DNA from: Isoetes taiwanensis
Lineage: Eukaryota; Streptophyta; Lycopodiopsida; Isoetales; Isoetaceae
Assembly (NCBI GenBank): GCA_021234155.1
Contig: JAJEKV010000093.1
Location: 370,001-434,000, forward strand
DNA: 64,000 bases
Direction of reading: 5' to 3'
Numbering within the stretch: the first letter of the stretch is position 1; every line of letters begins with the position of its first letter. Made by a program: the position numbers and the translations under genes. Shown here piece by piece: positions 1-10,149 of the stretch. Under the pieces are notes generated by a model that made no database searches, was not told the origin of the DNA, and saw only the letters and a list, made by a program, of their open reading frames with translations.

Positions 1-93
1 TTGTTCCTGTCAATTTTCTAGGGCTGCCAAAGGCAGACTTGGTATTTCCAGTCGGGAATATCAAGGATGGAAGTCTGAAAACAGATTTGAAGG

Positions 94-372
94 TTTTTTT
101 TTTTTTTTTTTTTGAAGAACGTATTTTACTTCATATTATATACTCAAAATATTACAAAGTACTTCCAGAAGTAAGAAATGCCCTGAAGCATGATGATCAC
201 TCCATATTGGAATTTTAATACTATCAGGCCAATTGGAGATCTGAAAGCAATTATACAACTTCTTACGAATTTCTTGAAGCACCACCTGAGAAGAAATACG
301 CTTATCATAAAAGACCTTTCTTCGCCTTCGCTTCCATACACTCCATATTAGCCAAGACTTTGCCATGTGAAA
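94..372 (-). mobile_element. 3' end of a LINE retrotransposon (truncated)
   Basis: A run of 20 T at 94-113 is a poly(A) tail read on the minus strand. It is followed by a minus-strand frame (366-136) containing WSVWKRRR, the tryptophan/basic motif found near the end of plant LINE reverse transcriptase ORFs. The same motif lies just inside the poly(T) of the better-defined LINE at 19.1-20.2 kb, which supports the call. The piece stops where homology of the adjacent MULE inverted repeat begins (about 373), so the LINE probably landed at or near that edge. I see no convincing target duplication. It is only a 5'-truncated relic. Confidence 0.55.
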
Positions 373-1790
373 TGCAATTGATTAAGAATATTTTCCATAA
401 CTTATGTGAAATATAAATGCTTAATGCTGCCAATGCTGAGCAATGTTTTGCTACGACTGAACTTGCTAATTTATGATTCCTTGCAATTGTAGATACACTG
501 TGACTTGCGGTGCTGAGAATTGCAATTGGCATCTCCATGCATCTGTCATAGACGATGGCCCCCATTGCGCAATCAAAAAATTTCAAACTATACATACTTG
601 TACTGAAGCAGCTCATTTAGGCAACAAAGAAGTTAGCACAGAGTGGCTAGCTAATCATACGATTGAAAGATTTCGAGAACAACCTGGTTTGTGGCCCAAA
701 GGTCTCATTGGTGATATTAGTAGATAACAAGGTATAACAATTTCTTATGGTCTCGCATGGAAGGCAAAAGAAACAGCACATTCTCAGATTCATGGTGACC
801 ATGAAGAGGCCTTGAAGAAATTGGAGGGATACTGTGAAGAAATCTTGAAGGAAAATCCAGGAAGCATAGCATTTGTTCAGAAGTCTTGTGAGGATAGTTT
901 TCTTCGAATTTTTGTTGCTTATAATGCTAGTTTGAAGGGCTTCGCTTTTTGCAGACCAGTAGTAGGTTTGGATGACACACATTTGAAGGGGCAGTATCTT
1001 GTTATACTTCTAACAGCCACAGCAATAGATGGAAATGATGGATTATTTCCAATTGCTTTTGCCGTAGTCAATGCTGAAAATGATGATAATTGGGTATGGT
1101 TCCTTCAAAACTTAAAGAATTGTATGCATCATATGCAACAAGTTACCTTCATTTCAGATAGGCAGAAAGGTTTGGTGGAGGGCGTTGAGCTTATTTTTGG
1201 GCTATAAGTTCCCCATGCTTATTGCATGCGTCATCTGGCTGACAATTTTAGTAGGGTCTTCAAGAGTACAACACTTGTTCATTTGCTATGGAATGCAGCA
1301 CGTGCCAATACTGTAGAGGGATATGATGAGGTTATCAGTGAAATGCAGGCCGCTAATGCTCAAGCTACCATTTGGATTCTTGCTGCAGCTGATCCTGTTC
1401 ATTGGGCAAACTCAAAATTCAAGGGACAGAGGTATGGTCATTTAACCTCTAATATTGCAGAATCTCTGAATTCTTGGTTGCGTGAACCTAGGGAGTTGCC
1501 TATACTCCGACATAAGATAATGACATGGTTCCTCGACCGCCGGCGTGAAGCAGATTCATTCATAATGGAGGCAGGCCAGTATGCACATTTGGCATTGACT
1601 CCTCGTGCTGAGCATGATGTGAAGAAAGCATGTGATCGTGGACGCTCATACCGTATTATTGCAGCATCAGAATTTGAATATGAGATATTGTCATCAAAAT
1701 CTAGGATTGTTGATTTGAGGATGAGAACGTGCTCTTGCAGTGATTGCTGCATGGGCACAAGGAATACCCTCTTGTTGCCATTCACTGCAA
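373..1790 (+). pseudogene. MULE (Mutator-like) transposase, left arm of inverted pair
   Basis: The plus-strand frames 473-727, 812-1207 and 1226-1790 make one decayed MULE transposase. The first holds the cysteine/tryptophan part of the MuDR N-terminal domain (CGAENCNWHLHA). The second holds the MULE core: DDTHLKGQY carries the first catalytic Asp and is followed by FPIAFAVVNAE and WVWFLQ. The third ends with ESLNSWLR and the start of a SWIM zinc finger (TCSCSDC), whose continuation LHGHKEYPL is read in another frame through the hairpin loop. A TAA near 725 interrupts the reading; the partner copy has GAA there. A second stop lies at 1205. The usual role is cut-and-paste transposition in the nucleus. 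This copy cannot make a full protein. Confidence 0.85.
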
Positions 1791-2950
1791 GAGCACGTTC
1801 TCCCTCAAATCAACAATCCTAAATTTTGATGACAATATCTCATACTCAAATTCTGATGCTGCAATAATACGATATGAGCGTCCACGATCATATGCTTTCT
1901 TCACATCATGCTCAGCACGAAGAGTAAATGCCAAATGTGCATACTGGCCTGCCTCCATTATGAATGAATCTGCTTCACACCAGCGGTCGAGGAACCATGT
2001 CATTAGCTTATGTCGGATTAACTCCAACATAGCTAGTATTGGCAACTCCCTAGGTTCACGCAACCAAGAATTCAGAGATTCTGCAATATTAGAGGTTAAA
2101 TGACCATACCTCTGTCTCTTGAATTTTGAGTTTGCCCAATGAACGGGATCAGCTGCAGCAAGAATCCAAATGGTAGCTTGAGCATTAGCGCCCCCATTTC
2201 ACTGATAACCTCATCATATCCCTCTACAGTATTGGCACGTGCTGCATTGACTACGACAAAAGCAATTGGAAATAATCCATCATTTAAATCTATTGATGTG
2301 GCTGTTAGAAGTATACCAAGATACCGTTCCTTCAAATGTGTGCCATCCAAACCTACTCATCGGTCCGCAAAAGCTTAAGCCCTTCAAACTAGCATTATAA
2401 GCAACAAAAATTCGAAGAAAACGATCCTCACAAGACTTCTGAACAAATGCTATGCTTCCTGGTTTTTCCTTCAAGATTTCTTCACAGTATCCCTCCAATT
2501 TCTTGTAGGCCTCTTCATGGTCACCATGAATCTGAGAATGTGCTGTTTCTTTTGCCTTCCATGCAAGACCATAAGAAATTGTTATACCTTGTTCTCTTCT
2601 AATATCACCAATGAGATCTTTGGGCCGCAAACCAGGTTGTTCTCGAAATCTTTCAATCTTATGATTAGCTAGCCAGTTTGTGCTAACTTCTTTGTTGCCT
2701 AAACGAGCTGCTCCAGCACAAGTATGTATAGCTTGAAATTTTTTTATTGCGCAATGGGGGCCATCGTCTATGACAGATGCATGGAGACGCCAATTGCAAT
2801 TCTCAGCACCGCAAATCACAGTGTATCTACAATTGCAAGGAATCATAAATTAGCAAGTTCAGTCGTAGCAAAACATTGCTCAGCATTGGCAGCATTAAGC
2901 ATTTATATTTCATATAAGTTATGGAAAACATTCTTGATCAATTGCACCAC
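1782..2950 (-). pseudogene. MULE transposase, right arm of inverted pair (internal deletion)
   Basis: This is the mirror-image copy of the 373-1790 transposase. On the minus strand, 2846-2280 gives an uninterrupted N-terminal region through EEILKEKPGSIAFVQKSC. The next frame (2350-2096) has MDGTHLKERY and FPIAFVVVNA, then jumps directly to ARANTVEGYDE. Relative to the left arm it has lost about 220 bp, equivalent to roughly 1074-1295, including the WVWFLQ segment. A short AATGC match lies at both deletion edges. 2063-1782 carries the C-terminal part and the beginning of the SWIM finger. The two arms decayed differently: the left keeps the catalytic middle, the right keeps the open N-terminus. 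Confidence 0.85.
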
Positions 2951-3408
2951 GCAAAAAAACCATTCTTGATCAAGCACATAAATGGAGCACTGGGTGATGA
3001 AAATACCTTGTCTTGTCAGCCTTTAGCACTTTCAATTCCACGTCACTTTCAATTCCACATGGTTCAGTATTGCATGGTCTTTTACAGCCAGTCTCAATTC
3101 CTTCAGTGAAGCAAAGGTTGAACCTTGTTGGAGTTCCATAGCTTAACTAATAGATATAGGAAATCTCTATAAGGAATTAAGAATTAAGAAGCGTTCTGCA
3201 AGTAGAAGAGATCATTGACAGAACATAAAACTAACCTCAAAACCAAGACTGTTGTAGAATGATCTGTTGTAGAATGATCGGCTGCAAACCCAAGAATGGC
3301 TCGAGAATTGAGCCCAAGAATCGCTGCCCAAGAATTTACCTGTGAAGATACTTGTATGCAGCAAAATCGGCCTGTTGTTCAGAGCATGGACAGCAAAACA
3401 ATTTAAGA

Positions 3409-3530
3409 GGATTCCGGAAGCAATCTCAGAAGCAATTTCTTATGATGCTTTCAGAAGCAATTTCAGTCATTGGATTCCGGAAGCAATCTCAGAAGCAATT
3501 TCTTATGATGCTTTCAGAAGCAATTTCAGA
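3409..3530. repeat. 63-bp tandem duplication
   Basis: The unit beginning ggattccggaagcaatctc at 3409 restarts at 3472 and is nearly identical for two copies. Inside each unit the word AGAAGCAATTTC recurs, so it is itself built from shorter repeats. The frames across it give IPEAISEAISYDAF twice. I see no known family and regard this as repeat, not gene. Confidence 0.85.
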
Positions 3531-3559
3531 AGCAAGCTGCTATGAAGCAATTCTAGAAA

Positions 3560-4860
3560 CCCTGAAGCCTGGCAATTCGTTGGTGCAATTCTGATGCATG
3601 CAAAGCAATTCCGATGCATGCAAAGCTATTCCAATGCCTTTAAAATGGGTTTCGATGCTTGCAACTGGATTTTGGCAACTGGATGTCGGTGCTTTTTGCT
3701 TCCATGAATCCTGCATATAAAATAGACAATGATCCAAAAAGGGCATTAAGTTGAATACTAAAAACTGAAGGGCATTGTGTAAAAGTTAAAATTCTATAAG
3801 AAGATGTACGTTGACCAACGGCATTGGGTGAAATAACAAAAACTCAGGGGCATCTCGTGAAATTCAGCAAAACATAAGGGCATTTTGTAGTTTTTCCCAT
3901 AAATTATTGAGATGCTCTTAATCAATATCCCTCTGTACAATTTTAAGCTTCACCTAATGCCCTCTAGTTTTTCGTATTTCATGGAATACCCTTCTGTAAC
4001 AGATATTTATGGTGCCTTTTTAGCAAAGATACCTATTTCTATTCTCGGTACCTTAAAGGAAGGCAAGACACCAAATTAATTTTTGGTCCATTGATTTGCT
4101 CTCAGCCCATCGATTTCTTCTAGCCCATAGATTTCCTCTAGCGATTTGCAATGATCCTCTTGTCGAGAGCAATAATTTGATACAATTTACAATAACAACT
4201 TATTGTAGTCAAATAAAATCAAGAAAGAGGATTTGTAAGAGTTAAGAAATGGTGACGAATGCAAAGGTAGAGATCATAGTTCGCTCACATGCAGGGCCTA
4301 AGGGTATTTGGTGAATTTAGAAGAATTTGAAATTTGAAGAAAATCTCACGTTCTAGTTCTCAAGGGCGTTTGAGAAATTCAAAGAAAACTTAAGGGCATT
4401 TGAGAAATTTATATAAATCTTAAAGGCATTTGAATAATTTCAAAAGATACACAATACTTTATATTTTGACCAGGGCATCTCAGGAAATTATCAAAACTCA
4501 AGGGCATATGGTAAAATTTGTCAAAACATAAGGGTATTTTGTAGTTTTTCAAAAAAAAAACCATTGAAGAATGAAAAAGAAATGGCAGGGAAGAACTCAT
4601 AACTCTGGCGATGTATTTGAAAGAACTGGCTATGCCAATAGAGGAATGTTTGATCTTTTCAAGGCCTTCTTTCCCAGTTGAATTCGATGCTTCCTTGAAT
4701 CTGCGATCCTTGAAACTTGCAAAGAAACAGCTGAACTAAAAAAACAGCGGAACCTTGAATCCTTGCAAAAAAATAAAGAAAAAACTCAACTAAGCCTGCC
4801 AGTTCGCCTAAGCTCCGCCTTGTTTAAACCTAGAAGCTAGAATCTATTGCAAGAATATAA
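3560..4860. other. AT-rich non-coding stretch with degenerate 'agggcat' repeats
   Basis: No credible gene is seen. The words AAGGGCAT and GGGCATTTG recur about every 30-60 bp between 3740 and 4545. The best pair is the block ending at 3897 and the block ending about 4550, which share acataagggYattttgtag with similar 40-bp flanks. This could be the eroded ends of one insertion or a decayed tandem array. Confidence 0.6.
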
Positions 4861-4892
4861 GGGAGCCATTGCCATCGCCATCGCTAACGAAA

Positions 4893-5040
4893 AAATTGGC
4901 TCCCATATTGTGGCTTCAAGTTTTTTGGTCTGCCATTCCGGCATGGCCGGTGACACGCTCCCCGCTAACGCCGGTCGCGGGACCCCACCGGTATACACTG
5001 GAATGGCATCCCAAAAACCTTGAAGCCATACGAAATCCAA
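4893..5040. repeat. Extended foldback (possible small-RNA precursor)
   Basis: The segment 4910-4938 (TGGCTTCAAG, T-run, TGCCATTCC) is a near reverse complement of 5000-5028, with about three mismatches in 29 positions. Pairing continues inward: CCGGTG at 4947-4952 with CACCGG at 4986-4991, then CCCGC at 4961-4965 with GCGGG at 4977-4981. The result is a roughly 120-nt stem-loop with a GC-rich tip. Both strands read W-L-Q-x-F-W-x-A-I-P, as expected for an inverted duplication of a coding scrap. The shape resembles a plant MIRNA foldback or a young inverted gene duplication, but I recognise no known miRNA in it. Confidence 0.65.
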
Positions 5041-5257
5041 GACTATTCCACTTACTGCACCTGAACGTTAATTCGAGGCCCAGACTGCACCATCTGATAG
5101 GTAATAGCTCATAGAAGCCATCACTATCTTCATTTGTGAACATGCCAAAGAATATGCATTCTCTCTGTCATATCTCAGAGTGTATACAGAACCATGAAAC
5201 AAGTTTTATAGTCCAGTATCCTCCACTTTGTGTAAATCAACATCTTGCCATAAATAT

Positions 5258-7062
5258 TCAATCAAGAACTCTATCTTCATATTTTCCGCTTTGTAGAAGG
5301 ACGAAATTGTCCTGGCAATTTTTCTGGATCCCCCATGCAAATTTCTCAGGCCATTCATGGTCCTCTACTGTTAGTTTATTAGACAAAAGCCCTGAGAGTA
5401 AAAATGCCTCTTCTCTGAAATCCACAACTAAGCTCATGATGTTTGCTTCCTTGCAGAACCCAAAAACGAAGACACTGGCCGAACTTCCATCAATACTTAA
5501 CAGCATCTTAAAAATGTCAACAAATGCTGCTAAGCCTGCCAGATTATTGATACTAATAAAGGTATTTGTAAAGCATAGTCTAACGCTGAACACCACAACT
5601 CCACATTTGAATTCTATACATAGCAAAGACATAGAAGCAGGAAGGTGTTAAAACTGAAGTGAACCTTAAACCTGGATTATTTAAAAAGCCTCCGCCAAAA
5701 AAAGGAACAATATTCAGCTTTAAGGATGGGGAAATGGAGAAAACAAGTGAAACACAAATCAAATTCTAGAATATTGAAGGTGCTTATAACTTCTAGATTA
5801 ACTAAACTCAAAACAATCTGCATAAAACACAAAATAATAAGACATTCAATCAAATACCTCTGTCCCCACAATCGCAGATCACACAAGCATTGCAGCCCAA
5901 ATAGCAAACTGTATGTGCATTGCAACCTTGGAATAACAGGGATAAGCTTCATCCGAAGGCCATGGTGACTTCTGCAGTTGCTCCTCGAGAACAGGGTCTT
6001 CAACACAGTGGTTTTATGCAAAGTTACAGAGGATCAGGAATAAAACATATATGACATACTCTAATACTCCAAATCTAATACTCCAAATCCAAATCCAGCC
6101 ATGGAGCACGAAAATGTGGACTTCTTGTGGGAGAAGTAATGGCGCTATCTCGCATTCTCTTTTAAATGGAAAGGTTTGAAAGTAATGGGAAGTGCCAGGC
6201 ATGAAACCTCTCCCCCGGTTTGCAACCCATCACTTAAGTACCAGACAAAAGATTTGCTGCTAGATAACACAGAGAGAAGATATGGATGTGACCTTGTACA
6301 CTTCCTCGTGTCGTACATGTATTTTTTTTTTTTAAAGGTAACAGTGTCAATGCTGGGAAAAGAACCAACAACCTAAAATACCCTGCAAAAGTGCCATTAA
6401 GCAGTACATGCTTGAGCACTTGGACCATCAATAACCACAAAGCAGGCTCTATTTGGGATGAATAAACCATTCTTGATTACGCAAAGAGTCCCGTTGGGGA
6501 AAGAAGGGCATAAACAGATAGCCAATTAAAGCAGAAAGCAAAGTATGTTGCCTGAAATTCAGGAAAAAGTTAAATTTTGCACAAAAGAGAGATATAGATG
6601 CAGAAAGAAGAAAACAATTTGCACACACTGAAATAGGAAGGGGACTGAGAAAGAAGTCACATTTGCACCAAATGAAAGAAAGAGCATAAACAAATAGCTA
6701 AGGTTTTGAAAAGGTGTAAAAGAACTTACCTTATTAAAGACTGATGCAAAAAGAAGAAAGGAGAAACAGTAAATACTGACTTGTTGAGATCCATCATCTT
6801 TCAATGTCCTGCAGAAGGAAATAGAACGAAAATTACTGCACAGTTTCTAAACAATCAGCAGATTCAGGAAGGATATCAACTAACAGTAAAATAGCTCTAG
6901 GAATTTGGGAAAACATAAAACAATAAATTACCTTGTCAGAGAAGCCAGATTTGGAGAACGAGATTAAAAAGATCGGCATAACCCATCATACAACTAAGCC
7001 ATCATACTTGGATGCGGTAAAATCGGCCTCATCGTCACTCCCTCTGCTGTTCCTTTGTTCCA
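5258..7062 (-). CDS. Unidentified multi-exon gene, minus strand (exon candidates only)
   Basis: Several stretches look like real exons on the minus strand. The best is 6808-6730, bounded by CTTCTGCAG and GTAAGTT and reading KDDGSQQVSIYCFSFLLFA. Others are about 7062-7015 (SDDEADFTASKYDG), 5985-5870 (SPWPSDEAYPCYSKV, then MHIQFAIWAAML) and 5540-5258 (EEAFLLSGLLSNKL, then DHEWPEKFAWGIQKNCQDN, stop after VLD). I cannot name the family, confirm the exon order, or exclude that some pieces are decayed. No other coding signal in this stretch is stronger. A helical piece at about 7280-7170 (KKLQKIVVRLSREFENL) may be a further upstream exon. Confidence 0.35.
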
Positions 7063-7379
7063 CATACAGAATTGAGGAAAAATCAAAAGATATACACATA
7101 TGCATAAAAGAATCAATAAATATTAACCACGCTTATCTGCCACTGCCTTTTCCCCGTTCTACGGCCACATGAAAAGTAGTCCGTGCTCCTCTTCCGTGAA
7201 TATAACAATGACTATAAAAGCAAAAGCATGCAGATTCTCGAATTCTCTTGAAAGACGAACAACTATTTTTTGCAGCTTCTTTCGTAATTCTAAACAGGAA
7301 GTTTCAAATCGAAAAAAGGTCGGAGCGTCAATGCTGAGACATATGAGCCTTAAGAGGCGGCATATCTATATCTCTTAAA

Positions 7380-7884
7380 ACTATACACATGTTGGTTGAG
7401 ATAAAGAAGAGACCAAAATGAGCATCCACTTATTTGTGATTATGCCACGTGAAACGATTACCACTTGTGTACAATTTCAAAAGACAAAGTTATGCCATCT
7501 CCTAAGGCTCATTAAGAATTGGCCCCTCCTACTACAACTTTGAATTCCCCACTGTGTGTTCAACACAAACTGGATAACTGTGACATTGTGTAAGCCCAAA
7601 TCACATCATATACTGGCCAATTATTTTGGAAATACCTCTTCCTAAGAGATGTAGTCTCACGTCATCATCACTGCGAATAATGTGTAATGTAATTTAGCAG
7701 GTCTTTGGAGATATATTTTCTGCTAATAAATCCTCAAACAATGATAGGAGAAAAAAAACAATATTGCAGCTTTGCTACAACATCTATCTTTTCCCAGCCT
7801 GCTCTATCTTTTTTTAGTCGAAGAGTTTTTGTTCTGGCGTGCATCAGTCTTTCCTTTTCATGACCACATTTTCGCATTCTACTC
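7380..7884. other. Spacer between exon candidates and PPR gene
   Basis: No gene is seen. A minus-strand frame at 7946-7734 overlaps the PPR 3' end in another phase. Its basic, helix-like sequence (MRKCGHEKERLMHA) could be the shifted remainder of a PPR E-domain tail. Confidence 0.4.
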
Positions 7885-10146
7885 TCACATCTCAAAATCT
7901 GCATAGATACTAGAAACCAGCACATAAGCTGAAGCATCCATTTCATCCAGTTCTAGAATAGACTCAAAAGAAATCATTCCAGCCACTATGTTCTTCCATT
8001 TTCGACAAGCACTTAACACTGTTCTCCATACTGACATGTTAGCTATAAAAGGCATTTTCTTTGTCACCACTATGCCATCATCCAGATAATTGGCTCGAAC
8101 AAGAAGATCTACCATACAAGTATAATGTTTGATGTTAGGTATGATCATATGGCGCAAACACATAGCCTGAAAATACTCTTTACCCTTGTGAACAAGGCCA
8201 GCATGACTACATGCTGTTAGGACAGAAAGAAATGTGACGCCATCTGCATCAGAGCATTCGTTTTGCATCCTATCAAACAGGTCAAAGAGATTGCCAGTAT
8301 CCCCTTGGGATGCATATCCTGCTAGCATGGCATTCCATGTCACCAAATCCCTTGTAAGCATTCCATTGAAGACCTCCCTAGCATCAACCAGGCTTCCACA
8401 TTTACCATAAAAACCAACCAAACAACTTGCCAGAATTATATCATTTTGAAGTCCAGCAGAGCAAATTTGGACATGGATCTTTTTTCCAGTTTCCAAGGCC
8501 CCCAGATCTCCGCAGGCCTTTAGGGTAGCAAGATAAGTTCGAGCATCAGGCACAAAACCTTGATCCTGCATTTGAGCAAATAATTGGAGAACTAAATTGC
8601 ATTCCCCAGTTTCTGCATATCCAAACATGATGGCATTCCAAGACACCACATCCTGAAATGGCATCCTGTCAAAGACCATGCGGGCATGTCCCATGCTCCC
8701 ACATTTGGCATACATATCCAATAGGGAGCTTGCCACAAAAAGGTCTAACTCTTGACCACTCTTTGCAACTTGAGAGTGTATAGCTATAGCCTTCTGCAAA
8801 GACTCCATTTTCAAACGTTTTCCATCAACTTGTATATACTCTTCACTGGCTGCACGAGCCATACATGCCTTGAGTACAGCAACATAGGTTTGCGGATACG
8901 GCATGAAACCTTCCTCCTGCATACACATAAGTGACCGCAGAGCTATGTTGCTTTCCCCACTGTCTGCATATCCAAAAATCAAAGCATTCCATAAGACGAC
9001 ATTGCAATGCTCTAAACTATCAAAGACTCTGCGCGCACGAAGCATGCTTCCACATTTGGCATAGATATCAACCAGGGTGCTTGCTACAAAAATATCAGAT
9101 TGAAGACTGTGCTTTGCAAGCTGAGAGTGGATAGCCAAAGTCTTCTCAAGACATCCTATCTTCATGCATATCCCATCGACTTGCGCGCCTTCTTCTTTGG
9201 CTGCGCAAAGAGCACATGCCTTCAGCGCAGCAACATAAGTTTGGGCATCTGCTTCAATGCCTTCATCTTGCATGTACGAAAATAGTTGCAGAGATAACTC
9301 ACTCTGACCGCCACCTGTGTAACCAAATATCATAGCAGTCCATGACACCAGATCATGACAAGGCATGTTGTCAAAGACATGACGAGCATGTGCTATGCTC
9401 CCACATTTAAAATACGTATCAATCAGAGAGTTTCCCACAAAAATATTTAACTTATGGACACTCTTCACAATTTGAGAATGGACTGCTATAGCATTCTCCA
9501 AATATTCTACGTTGACAAATTTGCCCGTAGATTGACTACTCTCTTCTAATGCTGCACAGTTAGCACATGCCTTAAGTACAGCAATGTAAGTTATAGAATT
9601 TGGTATAAAACCTTCTTCCTGCATACGAAAACATAGTTGCATAGCCAACTTACAATCTCTATCCTCTGAATACCCAAATATTACAGCATTCCAAGACACC
9701 AAATCGTGCTCCGGTATCCTGTTAAAGATTAGATGGGCATGTAACCTGCAACCACATTTCGTATACATATGCACTAGGGTATTAGCCACCACACCGCATG
9801 TATGATCCCCACTATTGATCACAGCAGCATGAATTTTTGTTCCAGTATAAAGGTCTCTCAAACTACTACATTCCCTCAATGCAGCAATTAAGATGGAAAC
9901 ATCAGGTCTCATTCCATTTTCAAGCAGCTTCCCGTACATTACAATGGCGTTTCTGTCTTCAAACCTGTAATTTGAAGGCTCAATTACATGGTTGAGCTTC
10001 TTATGTTCAATATATGACTTTCTTCTATACTGTGTTACCAAGCTTTCTCCGTTCCTGTAATGAGAAGTTACATCCTGGCCAACATATTCTACCTTGCTTC
10101 TCAAATTACAGAAATAGCAATTATGAAGGCACGGGCTCTGAAACAT
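7885..10146 (-). CDS. PLS-type pentatricopeptide repeat protein
   Basis: One uninterrupted frame of 753 residues starts at the ATG at 10146. It carries five PLS blocks of the type xLVDMYAKCGSxxxARxVFDxMPxxDVVSWNAxIFGY, with the W of each at about residues 149, 267, 384, 499 and 602. Family knowledge: PLS-class PPR proteins bind organellar RNA and mostly specify editing or processing sites. The C-terminal part (HYTCMVDLLVRANYLDDG, then SVWRTVLSACRKW) is the usual lead into an E domain. The frame stops at YADFEM, before a complete E/E+/DYW region, so either a partner supplies catalysis or the tail has been lost. Residues 1-90 show no repeat and may hold a targeting peptide. Length and lack of frameshifts suggest a working gene. 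A possible 5' UTR exon ends at a GTATTT donor near 10510. Confidence 0.88.
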   Translation of the reverse strand: MFQSPCLHNCYFCNLRSKVEYVGQDVTSHYRNGESLVTQYRRKSYIEHKKLNHVIEPSNYRFEDRNAIVMYGKLLENGMRPDVSILIAALRECSSLRDLYTGTKIHAAVINSGDHTCGVVANTLVHMYTKCGCRLHAHLIFNRIPEHDLVSWNAVIFGYSEDRDCKLAMQLCFRMQEEGFIPNSITYIAVLKACANCAALEESSQSTGKFVNVEYLENAIAVHSQIVKSVHKLNIFVGNSLIDTYFKCGSIAHARHVFDNMPCHDLVSWTAMIFGYTGGGQSELSLQLFSYMQDEGIEADAQTYVAALKACALCAAKEEGAQVDGICMKIGCLEKTLAIHSQLAKHSLQSDIFVASTLVDIYAKCGSMLRARRVFDSLEHCNVVLWNALIFGYADSGESNIALRSLMCMQEEGFMPYPQTYVAVLKACMARAASEEYIQVDGKRLKMESLQKAIAIHSQVAKSGQELDLFVASSLLDMYAKCGSMGHARMVFDRMPFQDVVSWNAIMFGYAETGECNLVLQLFAQMQDQGFVPDARTYLATLKACGDLGALETGKKIHVQICSAGLQNDIILASCLVGFYGKCGSLVDAREVFNGMLTRDLVTWNAMLAGYASQGDTGNLFDLFDRMQNECSDADGVTFLSVLTACSHAGLVHKGKEYFQAMCLRHMIIPNIKHYTCMVDLLVRANYLDDGIVVTKKMPFIANMSVWRTVLSACRKWKNIVAGMISFESILELDEMDASAYVLVSSIYADFEM

Positions 10147-10149
10147 GGA

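Larger units (their letters stand above)
373..2950. repeat. Long inverted repeat with a 38-bp loop
   Basis: The arms run about 373-1743 and 1782-2950 and carry the two MULE copies in opposite orientation. At the centre, 1723-1743 is a perfect 21-bp reverse complement of 1782-1802, leaving a loop at 1744-1781. Outer homology ends near 373 on the left and near 2945 on the right. A transcript across it would form a hairpin of over 1 kb with indel bulges. Confidence 0.9.

Noticed and set aside
4910-4938. Identity with the miR482/2118 superfamily (shared CCATTCC end)
   Set aside because: Only the 3' seven to eight bases agree, and the arm position is wrong for that family.
5136-5651. 171-residue plus-strand frame
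   Set aside because: The opposite strand reads more protein-like and fits the exon series; the plus frame has no features.
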